Shown: positions 1-14,233, numbered from the stretch's first letter. The stretch: 64,000 nucleotides of DNA from Atrichornis clamosus (GCA_013400975.1 WBMZ01003026.1:62001-126000), one strand, 5' to 3'. A program made the numbers and translations. Notes: generated by a model from the letters alone, not told the origin.

Positions 1-1239
1 GAGTGTGAGCACAATGGGCTGAGGTGCTGAGCAGTGCTGTTGAGAGGAAAATGGTGTCCCTTGAGTAGCACTCCCATTGTGGCTTCTATGTGGAAACATC
101 AATAATGCTGATCTTCTGATTTTTGAGTAGGAGGCTGTGTTTCCTTTGTTGATGGTGTATCGTTGCTTCCATGCTGTTTCTTAGGCTTGATTCTTGTCTT
201 TGATTTTGTTTTATTGACTCTTGTCTTGACTGCATCGTTAGGTAATTGTAAACAGTTTGTCAATTGATCTTTGACAGCTAATAGCTTTCAGTAGCTTCTT
301 TAAACATAGTCTTGGTATATTAGCATCTTTTACTACTCTTCACCTCTGTGAATGGTTCAATAGTACGGTTGTCCACCTGAAACCACCCATCCTGATGATC
401 TGTTACAGAGGTGTATTTGATCCTAAGAAAGCTGTGAGATCTGCTAAAGAATAAGGATATTTTGCTTGCTGAGTAAAGCCTAGAGTTCAGCAAGACAGTG
501 TAGCTCATATGAAAGTGTCTAAATGGTTTGTGACAAAGAACTTAACATTTAAATAGATATATTTAAAAAAGATAATAAGATAAATCTGCCTTATGAATTC
601 ATCTACTTCTCAGTATTGTGCGTTGGCCAATTTTGCCAGTGTGCAAAACCGAAGAGTAACATTTTCATGCGAGGGAAAGGGGACATAGAAAACACAGCAC
701 TCCCTCCAAACTAAATAAGTGACCGTATAACACAGAGCTAAGCTTGAATTTTTTGTTCTTTTATGATGAACTTCAGGCATGGTAATAGCACTGTGCTTCT
801 GAGACAAGTATGTCTGAAAAGAATGTTTTGAGTGATCAGCAATGCTTCTGAATTTCAGAGTGATTACATAGGATGTGTGACTGCTTCCAGGGTCTTCACT
901 GCTAAATAGCAATCTGAAGATAATGCTACCAAATCTCCTCGCAAAAAATGGAAGCCTCTATAGTTATTTTGTTTACTGACCTGGAAAAAATTGTTAGATT
1001 ATTGAATATTTGACTTCTACTGCACGTATGATTAAAATCCACATTTGTAAAATTCCCAGTTAACCTAGATACCAGCCAGCAAACTACTGCCTGTGGAAAT
1101 TGCTTCATCAGTGGCCAAATCCGCTTTGGTTCTCAAGGAGGAAAGTCTTTCCATATCCAACAGCAGCACTGGCGATTGATGTTTACAGTCTTTAGAAAAC
1201 AGCCCTTTTCTCACCGCCATCCTTTCTGTTTTCCAACAG
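1..1239 (+). other. TRAF3: TRAF3 last intron (3' part)
   Basis: AT-rich sequence upstream of the last TRAF3 exon. It ends in a pyrimidine-rich stretch and TTCCAACAG at 1231-1239, a good splice acceptor. I looked for the preceding TRAF3 coiled-coil exon and did not find it, so it lies upstream of the window. No repeat or RNA gene was recognised. Confidence 0.8.
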
Positions 1240-1811
1240 GCCTGCTGGAGACCCAGCTGAGCAGACACGATCAGATGCTGAGCGTTCACGACATTCGGCT
1301 GGCTGACATGGACCTCCGATTCCAGGTTCTGGAAACCGCAAGTTACAACGGAGTGTTAATTTGGAAAATCCGCGATTATAAACGCCGGAAGCAAGAAGCA
1401 GTCATGGGGAAGACTCTGTCCTTGTACAGCCAACCCTTTTATACTGGATACTTTGGCTACAAGATGTGTGCCAGAGTTTACCTTAACGGAGATGGCATGG
1501 GAAAGGGGACGCACCTGTCTCTGTTTTTTGTCATAATGCGTGGAGAATACGATGCTTTGCTTCCTTGGCCCTTCAAACAGAAAGTGACTCTCATGCTCAT
1601 GGATCAGGGACCGTCTCGACGCCACTTGGGAGATGCTTTCAAGCCAGATCCAAACAGCAGCAGTTTCAAGAAGCCAACTGGAGAAATGAACATTGCATCT
1701 GGCTGCCCGGTCTTTGTGGCTCAAACTGTTCTAGAGAATGGAACGTATATTAAAGATGATACTATTTTTATTAAAGTCATAGTGGATACATCGGATCTAC
1801 CAGACCCCTGA
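1240..1811 (+). CDS. TRAF3: TRAF3 last coding exon (end of coiled coil plus TRAF-C/MATH domain)
   Basis: This exon encodes the last 190 or so residues of TNF receptor-associated factor 3, a cytosolic trimeric adaptor and E3 ligase that restrains non-canonical NF-kB (via NIK turnover) and supports type I interferon signalling. The reading frame starts after the acceptor at 1239, with the first two exon bases completing a split Gly codon. It runs through the end of the coiled coil (LLETQLSRHDQ) into the MATH beta-sandwich (YNGVLIWKI, YTGYFGYKMCARVYLNGDG, TIFIKVIVDTSDLPDP) and stops at TGA 1809-1811. The protein is nearly identical to mammalian TRAF3 as I recall it; one visible difference is Pro in DQGPSRRHLGD, where I remember Ser in human. 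The RING, zinc-finger and most coiled-coil exons are upstream of the window. The C-terminus IVDTSDLPDP separates TRAF3 from other TRAFs. Confidence 0.97.
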
Positions 1812-4800
1812 CATACGCTGGGGGAGGCGGATTAAACAGAAGGCAACTCCGTTTGGGGGTTTTATATCAGTTTGTCTTCAATCAGAGGTCCTAAAGCTCA
1901 CAGAACCACCTTGTGGAACAGATGGAAGAGTTTGAAGGCATAACTGCATAGGGTCCAATTGCGAAAGTAGCAACACATTAAGAAATCATACCATGGTATA
2001 TTTTTTAATAGAACTAGCAACACTTGAGCTCTGAAGAATCACTTATCCCTCATCAGGATAGTGATTATGGTCAGAGAGGATTTTTTTTAACTTATTAATG
2101 ATCTAGTCAATTGGAGGTGGAAAGACATATACAGTATGTGCTGAATCAATTACTGACTTTTATTTCTTTTAAGCTAGAATACAAAAAAACCTTCACACGT
2201 GGGCTAGCTGGAAATTGTCAGCATGTTAAAAGAAGAAATGATGAAGTAATGTTACAATTATGATAGTCTTTGAAAAACTGAGGTGCAATCTTGTCTGAAA
2301 TATAGTATATTGTCTTTTTAAGGCCTCATCTGGTCTCTGTTTTAATAATTACTTTGTCAGAAGATCTTGGAAAAGTATCCATGTCTTCTCAAAAGTACCT
2401 GAATCAAAACCATATTTTTATTTAAAGTTCTATTGTTACAGAAAACATTTTATTTTAAAACTGTTGATAGACTGATATTTCTTGGAAGAAAAAATAGAAG
2501 ATATCAAACACTGGTTATCACTTGTGATAGGAAAAAAAAACTATTCAATTCTGTTATTTCTCTTTAGAAATGTAAACCTACAATATATGTCGTAGTTAAT
2601 GACACTATTTCAAAATTAAGGAAAAATCACTCATGGATGCTGTGCATCATTATCAGATTTATAATTGTTTTCACCCTAAAATAGGGCATTTGTTGAACTT
2701 TGGAGTTCTAAACGGAATCCTGTACATTTTTTAAAGTTCTGCCCCATGCTTTCCAATCAAGCTATATATGTTGCACATTATGCTGTCAGCAGTATATAGT
2801 GTTTTCAGTATTGGGGAGGAGGATTAGTGCTGAAAAAAGCCTCTATGTTTGTTCTGTACTAGCAGCCATTGCTTCAAGACAAACCAGCAATGTCTTAATA
2901 CAGTGATGGTGGCTTGCATGCATACATGTGCCTTAGATGTGCTGTGCTGCTTATAAACCATAGCTTTTTATTCAGATTAATTCTGATATCTGAAATGGTA
3001 GTTTAATTGGACTTCAGGCATAATGTTTAGCCTTGTCTTCAGAGCCCTTAGGTACCTTGCAATGTACAAAACAGAAGCCAAAGCCCACTCCTTTGGCTTC
3101 TGGAGCTTCTGTGACTTGGCCATGGTGGAATCCATCCTATTCAGGTACCAAAACGTTATGCTCAGTGCTCCTATGGAGCTTGGACTAGACAGTCTCCATG
3201 GCCACTGTGAAGGCAGGCGACATTTTTCCTCTAATGCCTGTGGTTGTGAGGTGGCATCACTTGAAATGAATCCATCTGAGAACTCTGGGGCTGTGAATGT
3301 GGATGCTCGTGACAGCTTCTCACAGCAGACAAGCATCCTAAAGGGGAATGCACGGGCTTCTTTCTTGTAACAGCCTGAACTGTAGTGGAAAGCATTTGCT
3401 AGCCCTGAAACATGCTGATTGCAACCTGCTGTGTTCATCTGCTTCTATTTAATAGCCTGTGACAGGTGAGTCCAGAGACACAGCCTGACTGTGGTGCTCT
3501 TTAAAATCCACAAGCTGCTTAAGCAGAGCAGACGTGCACCACTGTGTTTTCAGCCTTCGTGGGCTTGAAAGAAAATACTGCATCTCAGCCTTCAATGTCA
3601 GGTTGTATCAGTTTTCTGCTTTTTTGAGGCATAGTCACAATTTTTGTCTAAGGTGCAGTTGAATTCATGCCTTTGTAATGCAGCTTGTCTTTGCCGTTGT
3701 CTTTTTTGGCTGTGCCTTCACACACAGTGCCTGCAAGAAGTATTTATGGATATACAATGCATGCTAAGTGGTCTTCATGGGTTTTCCAGGCACCTGCTAG
3801 AATACTGCCTGCTGCTGACCGTCCTGACTGTCAGCAGCAACTTGTCTTCCTTTTCTTGCCTTCCATTGTCCGGGTACTGTACTCCCTTTATGGTACGTAG
3901 CTGTCAACAGGTGCAAGCTCAAATATGGAGGCACGTGCTAGCATTTAATTTCTAGCACAGAAGGAGGATGTTCTGCACAAGAGACAAATATCTACAGATA
4001 TACCTGCATCTATATCTCTAGATATAATTGTATGGCACTTGCAGTTTTATGCAGGCTGCATAAGTAAACCCATCACTTACGCTTTAGGGCGAAGGTTCGC
4101 TCAACTTGTGTCATTTTAATAATTGTGAATGTAGGCAGCTGAGCTTTTGTGTTTGTGCATCACAGAATTTTACTGAAAACAGGATTCCCAAGTGGAAATG
4201 TCCAAAGGACTCTCCTCCCATTGCTAATGCATGTCTTGTAAAATTAAATGAAACCGTTTGGCCATCTCAAAACAGCTGATATCCTGTTTCAATCTGGGAC
4301 TTGGAGGAGATTTCTAGTATAAGCAGGGCCCAGCATATTCTGCAGATTTGTGACTACAGTTTCCAACTTCTGTGACAGAATTGCGCTTCTAAATCCAAGC
4401 TCTTTAAAAGAGGAGGAAAAAAGCATTTCCAGCCTTGGTGATTGAAAGAGGACTTTGAAACATGAGAAGGTGTAAACCAATAGGGAAGTCTTCCTGAGTC
4501 TGCACACAGCCTAAACTAGTAGCTTTAAGAGATCTGAATATCTCGTCTTGGTGGGATATTGACTCAGAAACTTCACAGAGAAGTTTATATACGAACACTG
4601 CTAACTATCTTAATGCCGATCACTGTAGCAGAAACATCAGTCACTGTTGTATTTCACAGATCTCTATGCTGCTTTCCACATCTCCCAAGTGCCAAAAGCA
4701 CCAGCTGCCAGAATCTTCAGCTTCACTTGGGCAGCTTTTATAATGCAGTAATGTGCTATCGATATAAAAATATTTTTGCATATGTGCTTTTTATCACAGT

Positions 4801-7800
4801 TAATAAAACGGAGGCCTACTGCACTTATTTTTTAAAACTACATGAAGCTGCCAGAGAATTTCCAGTTTGCCAACCCTGCGTACTGTGAAATCCAGGATCT
4901 TGCTACACAAACGTAGACACCGCCTGCTGTGGAATACCTGAAGCCTTGACTGTAACACCCCTTTCTCCGCAGAACTCGCGGGCCATCTCTGTAGAGTTCT
5001 TACTGTGTACATAGAAATCGGTTTCCTCTGCTTTCCAGCAAGGAGTATGTAGCATTTTGTGAAAACAAGGCCACTGTATATTCTCGAAGTTGAAAGGAAA
5101 AGATACCTGGTGCTTTACTCAACACTTTAAGTTATTTAACTGTTTCTCTCATCGCTGAAATGCCCTTTATCCTTTTTCGCTTTGTTCCTGACTGAGATAT
5201 CCAAAGTTTTCTAGGGACTGTCTGTTTAAAGTGATTCATGGGGCAACACCCTGCCCCCAGGTATACTCTTGAATCCCAGCTAACTCCTGGGGGGTGCTGT
5301 TATTGCAAGGGGGTCCCAGAGTATTTGCATTACTTTGAACAGATTTTCTTCAACAGAACCAGTTTGTCCTCTGCTCAGTAATTCTTAGCAGTGCACAACT
5401 GAAGTCTCTTGCTGGTGTTCTTTCTTCAAGATGATGCTCCAAGTCATGTACAAACCTCTTCCGTTTCCAGCTTTCTCTAGGGAGATTCCAGTATGTGACA
5501 AGCTGGATGTTGCCCTTTTTGTACATTCTTCAGCACAGGGTGAGTGCATCTGTTACCTAGAAAGTCTTGAATTCTAAACAGGATGAAACTATTTGGGTGT
5601 TTTAAAGACCAACCTGCGATTATGATGCGTGACCATGTCTGCATTGCTTCTCTGAGTTAATTAATTGGGTCTTGTTTCAGTTACTGTCTACATGATACAC
5701 CTTCAACTGCTGACTTACAATATGCAATGTTGATTTCAGCCTTGTACTGTAAATGTTCTTCACAAAGAGAATGTGCAATAGGAAAAGGGAACGGCGGGCG
5801 GCATAATTTTGATGGAAAAAACATGCTAGCTTTCTTAAAGTATGAAAAAAATTCAAAATGCAGTTTATTTCCTTTTCTCATGGTGTTTTCTACTTGGAAA
5901 AGGAAAGATGAAGATATGTTGCTGTTTCTGTGCCTGATGACTTTCTCAGATGCAAAGGTAATAGAGATTTGTGTTAGCTGGAATTTCAGCATTGAACCCA
6001 TGAATGTTAGGTTGTGATTGTATCGCTCCCGTTTCCTCAGCTTGCCACAATTATGGCTTGCTGAGATGCAGTTTAAAAGCTGCCATCTATTTGTATCTGT
6101 ATTCCATCACCTGGGATAGGCATTTCACCAACAGTGCAGGGTTTCTGTTGATATTTTGTTTAGTTTTTAAAACACTGGTGCTGTTTGGTCCAAGACAGAG
6201 AAGCATATAGGGAGTGACAAGAAAAGCTGCCTGCACTGCAGGAGAGTGAAAAACGTGACTGCAGTATTGATGCCTTGATATGATTTAACTATGCAAATAT
6301 ACAAATAGGTGAGGGGGGAAAATTCTTGGGTTGGATACCTAATCTCTTAGATTTTGCTCTGTAACTTATTTGTACGTGTGTAGGTACATGCATATACACA
6401 CAGACATGCATGCACATATATATGCAAAGTCTTTTCTTTATGTAGAAGTGATGAAACAAAACCCTTTCCTCCAAGTTATACTTGATCAATTGGTGCAAAT
6501 ATAACTTGCTGCTGCTAAGGGAGGATCTTGGCTAAGGGCAGACTTTGGTTTCATATCTTCCAGGTTTGAAGACCTGTATGTAGCAAACACTTTGTTCAGC
6601 TTTTCTGAAGAAAGACCTTGAAATGTAATTTAGGACACATGTTCTTTATCTTGCTCCAATAATTTGGAGATTCCTGTATTTTAAACAACCATAGTGATGG
6701 GCAACTTTTTAATTGCAAGTTCTTTCCTCTAATTTGGGAACAAAAGATGATAAAAAGCAGATAAGACCTCTTTCCTGGAATTCCTGTCCTGTTCAGTCAA
6801 CACCTTCATATTCTGGTTGGCCTAGAAGTCAAAGCTACTGCAATAAAAATGATTGGTTTGGCAATTTAATCTGTCTGAGAATAGTTTTTAATACTGTGTA
6901 CAGTATATAGCAAGTGCTATTTGTCTTTTCTGGAAAAAAGAAATCAAGGATGAAATATGATTAACTTGCCCAGAGTCACTAAAGGAATCTCCTGGAGCCG
7001 GAACTGAGTGAGAGGTTCCAGTTCCCTAGTGTTATCTCCAAATCACTAGGTTTTACTCTTTGAATTAATTTGTCCCTTAAAGGAACTGGAAAACAAGTTG
7101 ACATACCCTGCGGACCCACATCAGGACAGTAAGGGCTAGAATTAAACATACAAGCTGTCGTGATTTGGGGTTGTGCATGTGTGGTGGCCCAGGCGTGCAG
7201 AGTGGAAGGCCAGCACAGCATGTCAGTGTGAGAAACAGCAGCAAACGTGTGTCCTGCTCTGTTTGTTCAGAATCATCTAACAATACAAGTCTCGTTTGAT
7301 CTTCCTCTTAACTGAGGAGGGAGAATACCATTGTACAGTGAAGTGGGTTCATCTTTGTTCTACCAGTCAGTGAGACTGACCATTTCTTTCTTGTGCGGCT
7401 TTCTCCCTTTTTCTGTAAACCAAAATCTGGAGGGCTTAATTGTTTTTTCCTGCCTCTTAATCCAGGCCTTTGCAGAGAAGCACCAGATAGGAAGGTTGTG
7501 GAAAACTTTGGACTGCTGATTCAGGGACATCCTCTTAAGATTTAGAAGAGTAGAGTTATACAAGACATAAGGGATCTGACTATTCCTGTTTCTCTTCTAA
7601 TTTATGGTCAAGACTGCAGCTTCTGTCTTCCATTTCATGATGTTAGTGTAGATACTAGGCTGTGTTTTTGCATTTTTTTCCCTCCAAGTTAGGATTAGTT
7701 CCTTAGGGTTCAAATAAGTTCTGAATTTCACAGAGAAGCACCTGAACCAAAACCCTGGATTCAAACATCCCAGACTTGATGTGGAATTCAAATCTGGATC

Positions 7801-8938
7801 CCAACTCTGTGGCTTACTAACCTACCCATTTAGGGAAGGGTTTGTTGTCTCTATGTGGTGTTTGTGTTTTTGGTCCTTTGGAACTAAGCTTTTAATTTGG
7901 TTGCCAGTTCTGCAAGGACTTTTTAACTTCTTAGCAATGCCGGTGTTCACACGCTCCATTGCTGGCAGTGCGATGCGTAGTGATAAAATTTGACTCTGTC
8001 TAAGGGTTACTGAGATAAACCAGCATTATCATTCGTAAAGGTCATTTTCTTGCATAGTGTTCTGAGCTTTGTATTTGAATATAGCTCGCACCTGAAAGGA
8101 CACCTCTTCCAACTATGACCTGCATCACTGGCAGAGAGTTGTGTAATCTGTACTTGTGGAATGGGAAGGTACACGCTTACATCGTTGCTGATGCATCGTG
8201 TAATCCACCTATTTTGTTTTTCTTATAGCTGTTGTTTGGTTAGTTGGGTTTTTTTTCAGTTTTATAGAAAAAAAAGGGGGAAGTTCAGGATTTTTTCTAC
8301 AAGGTATAAAACTCCAATGAATTAGTGGTAACTAGAGAGCTGTGAAAAAGACCCCATTAGGAGATGATGGGCTAAATGTAGGTCCATTTCTCTTAGACAA
8401 GTAGGATAACCTTTAAGATGCATGGAACAGCATAATAATCGGGAAAACTAAAGCTGACATTTGTTTCCAAGAAATTCTGTAAGAACTATCTATGGAAAAG
8501 ACATCAGTGATTGAGAATAATGTACAAATTAATGTGTTTGAAACTTGTGTATCCATTTCTTTAATCTCATACTCTTCAGTGAACGGTACACTTGTGTTCA
8601 GTTTTATGATCAAAAACAAAGACCAAAGAAGGCCAGCCTCATTTGATTGTGTATATTCTGCCTGTCTTAATTATCAATAGCTGTAAGGATACAGTGCAAG
8701 TGATCTGGTAACCAGTGGTTCTCGTCCTTTTCTTTTAGGGGGAAAAACAATTTAAAAATGTATAATTTATTGCTCAGCAATAACCATGTTGTTAAAATAA
8801 TAATAAAAAAAGGAATTAGCAACATGTCTTAATTTCCCAATAGCATTATTATATGTTGTATTTCAGTTTACTGTATATTGTGTTTTTGTATTTATTTGTG
8901 TTTGGAGGTCTTGCTATGTCTTTTTGTGTTTAAATGCT

Positions 8939-8944
8939 AATAAA
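8939..8944 (+). promoter_or_regulatory. TRAF3: Candidate TRAF3 poly(A) signal
   Basis: AATAAA followed within 15-25 bp by GT-rich sequence (GTGTGTAAGAGTGT), the usual arrangement of a cleavage/polyadenylation site. It is one of two signals close to the AT-to-GC composition switch. Confidence 0.5.
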
Positions 8945-9010
8945 CAAGGACAGTGTGTAAGAGTGTAGAATGCTGAACTCTGAAATGCTAAACTGTGTTA
9001 TTAAAGGAAA

Positions 9011-9016
9011 AATAAA
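9011..9016 (+). promoter_or_regulatory. TRAF3: Second candidate TRAF3 poly(A) signal
   Basis: AATAAA followed by an A-rich stretch and then GGTGTGTTGAATTTG at about 9048. Either this or the 8939 hexamer could be the distal 3' end. Confidence 0.4.
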
Positions 9017-9050
9017 TAAGTAGGAAATAATATTTTTTAAAAAAACCTGG

Positions 9051-12000
9051 TGTGTTGAATTTGAATGACTGCTGTTGGCTTGCAGATGGCCAAGGTGCAT
9101 CCTTTCCCCTCTGAGCCCACTGCGTGTTGGCTGTTGAGTGCTTTGTGCTCATGCACCCGACAGACCTTTACTGTGGCATTTCCATTCTCTGCACAGGTAA
9201 CTTGCCATAACTTTTATAAGAGCCCTATTTTCCATGTGCTAACTCTGCTTGAATAGACCTGGTGATGGTGTTCAGCCTAACATCAGTGTCAAGAGCCCCA
9301 TGCAAATACGAGTAGAAAAATGAAATGGCTTTTCCTGCATTTGTGGTACACTGCTTTCCCAAAGAGATGTGAGAAAGGAGAGTTGAAGCATGGCTTAGAT
9401 GTCTAAAGATGTAGATTTATAATTCTCCGGTGTCATTAGCGACTCTTCTCAGCTCAGAACCACATGTCAGGTTTGTGCTTGAAATCACAGAACGTGACAC
9501 TGTCTGTAAAAACAACACTTCTGGAATGAGTGGAGCAGTAATATTTCCAGCATGTTTCAGATTCAGCCTAGTGAGGAAAACCCTGATCGCCGGGGGTGTG
9601 GTGTGTGAAGCCTGTCACTTCTACTGATCACCACACTTGTTTCTTCTTCCTTATCATCCCTCCCACCCCTTTTTACTGAAATTGCAATTTCCCTTCTTTG
9701 ACGTCACTGGGTTTAGCAATGCAGGAATGTCCTGTATGCAGGATGGGCTGAGGTTGGATGTGCCCTTTGCTCCTGAAAGCAGTCACTGTGACTCTGGATG
9801 CTCTGGCATCTGCTGCCCTGCTCATCACACTTCCCACTCACTCCCACAGTCGGCACTTGAGGCTGCGCCGCCTGAAGCTCTCCTCTCTCTGCTGTGTAGC
9901 ATGAAGGGGTGGTGAACTCCCTTATCTTAATGAACTGGGCTACCTTCCAGCAGAGTCCTCTTGGAGACTCCTCCTCCCAAATTGGGGAGCTTCTTGCTGC
10001 TCAGATGTGACATTGTTGTCATTACAGAGCAGCAGGATAGGCAGAGAGGAAACAAATTGCTTTAAACATGAAGGCAAACACTAATTCTCTCCTCGCCTCC
10101 CTGCTCCTCCTCCCCCAGCAAAGAATCCTAATTGAAATGACACATGAAGCCCTTCCTGACCTCAGTGAGTCTTTATAAAAGGTTTGTTCTTCACGCCAGG
10201 TCACAGAAGGTGACTGTCAGCTTCATGGGGTGCTTTCCCCCCCACGGGCCATCCAGTACTTACAGTGATAGGAGCAGCGTGACAGCTCTGGGAATGCTGA
10301 GCAGCCGGGGAGAGTGGGGTGAGGAGCTCCTGGGCTAGAAAGGATGCTGGCAGACACAAACACTGCCTGAGCCTGGACCTGCTGCTGGGGCCATCTCTTA
10401 TATGGAGCTTTTTAAAGTTTTTGGGAAGTTTTCCAGAGTTTCAAGCCTTAGGTTTGCTTGCTGTCTGGTAAGAAGTCAGAGATTCTGAAAATGTTCAGTC
10501 CTGTGTATGGACCTGCTCTTGCCTGCTTCAATGTGACCAAGTCCTGGAATTGTTTGAGGAATGGGGAAATATCCAGTGATCAAAACAAGTGGTGAAAGAG
10601 GTGATTTCCCCCAACCTTCCCTAAAGCCAGTTTTCCGTGAGTCAGTTGTGCGGTTCCTTCCTGCACGCCTGGATCGAGCCCTGGAGGCTGTTACTGTCAA
10701 GTGATGTGTCTGGCTTGTTCTTGTTTGGCTGAAACAGGTGAAAACCCGAGTGTCTTCCCTACCCCTTTGACAAATGTGGCACCTGGGGAGGCTGAACCCA
10801 CTCGGATCTCTCGCTCCTTTGGGTGGGTCTCTGGCAGCGAACATTGGACCTGTGTTGTGTAGGTTCCCAAGAATGGGGAATGGGCCAAGCCAAGAGCTGA
10901 ATTCGTGCTGGCTGGGCTGGTAAACACAGAAGACACTTCAGGGACTGACTTCCACCCATGTACCTTGGTTTAGCAACATTTGGGCATGGCTGGTTTGGTT
11001 TAGCTGTGTTTTGGCAGCGTGGCTGCACGAGTGGAGGCAGGAGCTATTTGCAGACACTGCTGTGGACACTCGATGGCTGCTTTGTGCCAGTGCAAAGCTT
11101 TGCGGAGGAGATTATTTGGATTTCTACCAGGTATTTCTACCTGGTTGGTAGAAATGGTATCTGCCTTGGCATACCCTGTGCCATCAGCCCTCAGGAACAG
11201 AGGTGAGGTGTGAGCCTGTCCCCAGCCATGGCCCCTTTAGGAGGTGTCCCTGGGGTAGGCAGCAGTGGCTGGTAAGAGGCACTCTTTTCCAAAGATGAAA
11301 TCTGACGCATGGACAGGCTGGTGGAATGGGCTGGTTCCAGTGTGCAGCATGGTGTGGGCTCAGGGCTGAGAAGCAAATCTGGGTGCTCACGTCCCTACAT
11401 CTGCACAGATCTCGCTCTGGAGTTGCTCCTTGTGGTCACCCCTGAGAGGAAGCTCATGTTCCCCTGCTTCACACTACAAGATAAGAAGCAATTTGGAGCA
11501 TGGCTTCCAGGTAGTTCTGAGATCAAATGTCATCCCCTCTGGTGAATTTTCCTGCCTTGCTGCCCTGAGGGTAAGGTGACTGTATGGCTGCTGCAGGCCT
11601 GTAAGTACTGGGTGAGTTCTTCTTGCTGAATTGGCTCCAAACAGGGTTTAACTCCATAGATTGACTGGATATTTAGCTTCTGATCAGCCCTGAAATGAGG
11701 CTGTGCCTCTCCTGGCAGCACACACAGTTCCTCTGCCACCAGGGTTTGGTTCTGGCAGTATAAATTGTGCTGTTGCACCCAAGACTATCTTTTTTTAAAT
11801 TAAAGGAAATCCCATGTGGGGATTTTGTCTGGTTGATGCTAGGGGCTGCCTGCTTTAAGGGCAGCCATAGGGTATAACAGCTAGAGGGGCTGTCACCTGC
11901 CAGGGTATTTCTCCTCATTTATTTAAGATTAGCTTCATGTTCAAACCTTAAGCAATGCTGCACTGTGCCAAGGAGACTGGCAAACATTGTGTGCCTGACT

Positions 12001-14233
12001 ACAGCCCAACCCCTGCAGGGGGGTAGCTTTGGCACTGGGGGATTGGAGCCAGTTTTTGGCACACCTCTGTCTTCCCCCTTCTGTGTTTGAGGCCACAGCG
12101 TGCAACACAGTTACCAAGGAATAATTTTTCCATGCACTTAATGACTTTCTGGGGACGGTGCCATTGCTGCTTGGCTGCTTGGAGGGCTGCAGGAAGCACG
12201 TGTATGGTGGGGCAATCAACTGCCCTGGAGACCTGCTCAGCCCTGGGCTCCCTTTCCAGACGCAAAGTGCTGGGGCTGAAGGAAGTCCCTTGTGTTGCAG
12301 GATACAACGGTTTTAAATGCTGAGAGACACAGTTGTACAACAGGGAAGTTCCAGGAAGTTCTGGATGTCCCTGACAAACTTCAGGAGGTGGCTGTCTGGT
12401 CCCTTTACTGGCTGGCTAAGGGGAACAGTGTTCGTTGCCTTTATACCAGTTTATATCTCAGTGCTGGGAAGGTCAAGCATCCAGTGTGTGCTGTTTCCCC
12501 TGTACGGTGGCCGTGTGCTCAACTCCCCAGGGGCATCGCAGGCAGCCAGCACAGGGTAAAATGTGCTGATCTCTGCATTAGGGGTTTAATTTCTGGGGAC
12601 TGATTTCACCTTCCTTTCATCTCTGCATCTTTTCTTCACTCTCCCTGCAACCACCTCATCCAAACCTCTCTCCTGTGCAGCCTTCCATTGTGCCTGCCTG
12701 GTCCTGAGGCACAGCAGCATCTTGGGACAGTAGCAACGACAAAAGCAAGTGGCCCCAGTAATAATAAGTTTTACTGGAATTTCTGTCATTGCCCTGCCCT
12801 GCCCTGTCCTACCCTAATGCTGGAGCAGGGAAAGCAGGGACTGTCCATCCTTGAGCAGGATTTCACAGGCCCTTGGATGCATTCAGGGCAGATTGGGGAT
12901 TTTTTGACCTCTGACTGCTTGCCAGATGAATCCCAGCTCATTTAAAATCAAGTATCGGCCTTGGGATGAGTAGCGCAAGAAGCAGCAGCTGCAGGATAAA
13001 AAAAGTAAAACTAAGGGTGTGGAGCACCTCCCAACACAGGGGGTTTCAGGGGCTGTGGCACTGCTCTCTGCACAGGGTCCCATTCTGGCTGTGCTGCAGG
13101 ATGCCAAGGCCACAGCATGCACCTCTCCTCTGCACACTGCAGTCCTTCTCCAAGCTGTTATTGCCGAGTATCCATGATTTACATCCCCCCCCCCCATTAA
13201 AATACAGTACATCTCACTGCAGCTGACATTCACCCTGAGAGTCCCCAGGGAGAGATTTGTGAGTGGTAATTAGAGTGCAGGAGCCTTTCACCCCGAGGAC
13301 ATCTCTCAGCATCGAGCTCTCTGCGTAGAAAGTGCTGACTGTGTTTTGGCTGATGCCCAGGCTTAGAGCTGCTGCTCAGGAGCTTTTTCTCCTGGCAGTT
13401 CGTGGTCCATACTCGTGACACTGGTGGGGACAGAGCTCTAGATAGACACCTTCATGCTCTGTCACACGGCATGGTGCATCATCTGGGATTGTGCTGGGGC
13501 ATCCTGAGGACAGGAACCCCATGGCTCATCGCACTCCTGTGCTTGCAATGACACCAAGTGGGTTAAGGCTTTGGTAGATGGAGAGAACATTACCCAGGAG
13601 TAATGGCTTCCAGGTCCCCACTCTCCCCCAGGCTGCCAAGGTGGAAGCTAGGAAGCAGCAGGAGCATGAAGGGTTGGATGGGGATGGTTTGCTTCCCCCT
13701 CCTGCACTCCTAAATCCTTTCTGGTGTCAGGTCAGAACCTCTCCACTGGATGTCCCTTCCAAGCACTTCTCCAGTTTCCTCCTGGCCACTAGTAAACCCC
13801 TGCATTCACCAATCTTCTGCCCTCGCCCTGCTGGTACCAGTGTCAGCTGAAGGGCTGCCGAGCCCCACAGGCCTCCCCTTGGCGTGGACCTCTGCCACTA
13901 CCCTTATGCTGTTGCCTTCCCAGGATTTCATTGCTCTTCCCCCATCCTTTTCGGTTCCTAACACACCCTTGGTAAATACATGGGCCTGGGCCAGCATGCA
14001 GCACTGCTCTGTGCTGGGGTGGAGGACAGGGCTGATGCAGTGCCTCCTCCTCCTGCATCCCCATGCACTGGTGCCACAGCCAGCAGCCCCGTTCAGCCCC
14101 CGGCAGCCTCCACAGGAGCAGTGTGGGGCTGTGCCGGCACTGCCGGGTAGTGATCAAATCACCTGGTGGCCAAAGGACAATTACAAGTCGTGGCTGGAGT
14201 CTGCTCCCTTCCAAGGCAGCTAATTGAAAATAC
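9051..14233. other. TRAF3-AMN intergenic spacer
   Basis: GC-rich sequence with no exon that I could match to a protein family. Open frames here overlap on both strands and lack family motifs. It contains an 11-base C run at 13185-13195 and a degenerate CCCTG repeat at about 12793. I saw no CR1 copy, RNA gene or clear CpG island. Confidence 0.6.

Larger units (their letters stand above)
1812..9050 (+). other. TRAF3: Probable TRAF3 3' UTR (long, AT-rich)
   Basis: No coding exon is supported between the TRAF3 stop and about 9.05 kb. The stretch is AT-rich with many T runs and ATTTA pentamers (for example near 8890), and its composition changes to GC-rich beyond about 9.05 kb, just after two canonical AATAAA hexamers. 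TRAF3 is known for a multi-kilobase 3' UTR, which fits. AATAAA also occurs at 4802-4807, so shorter 3' ends are possible. Open frames of 100-150 codons at about 3.0-3.4 kb overlap each other on both strands and look accidental. The exact cleavage site is not visible. Confidence 0.6.

Noticed and set aside
2977..3438. Overlapping open frames of 153 (minus) and 115 (plus) codons in the TRAF3 3' UTR.
   Set aside because: They overlap on opposite strands, show no family motif, and sit in an interval best explained as 3' UTR.
6380..6425. Alternating purine-pyrimidine tract (GTACGTGTGTAGGTAC and ACATATATATGC).
   Set aside because: A short, degenerate microsatellite in the TRAF3 3' UTR without further support for function.
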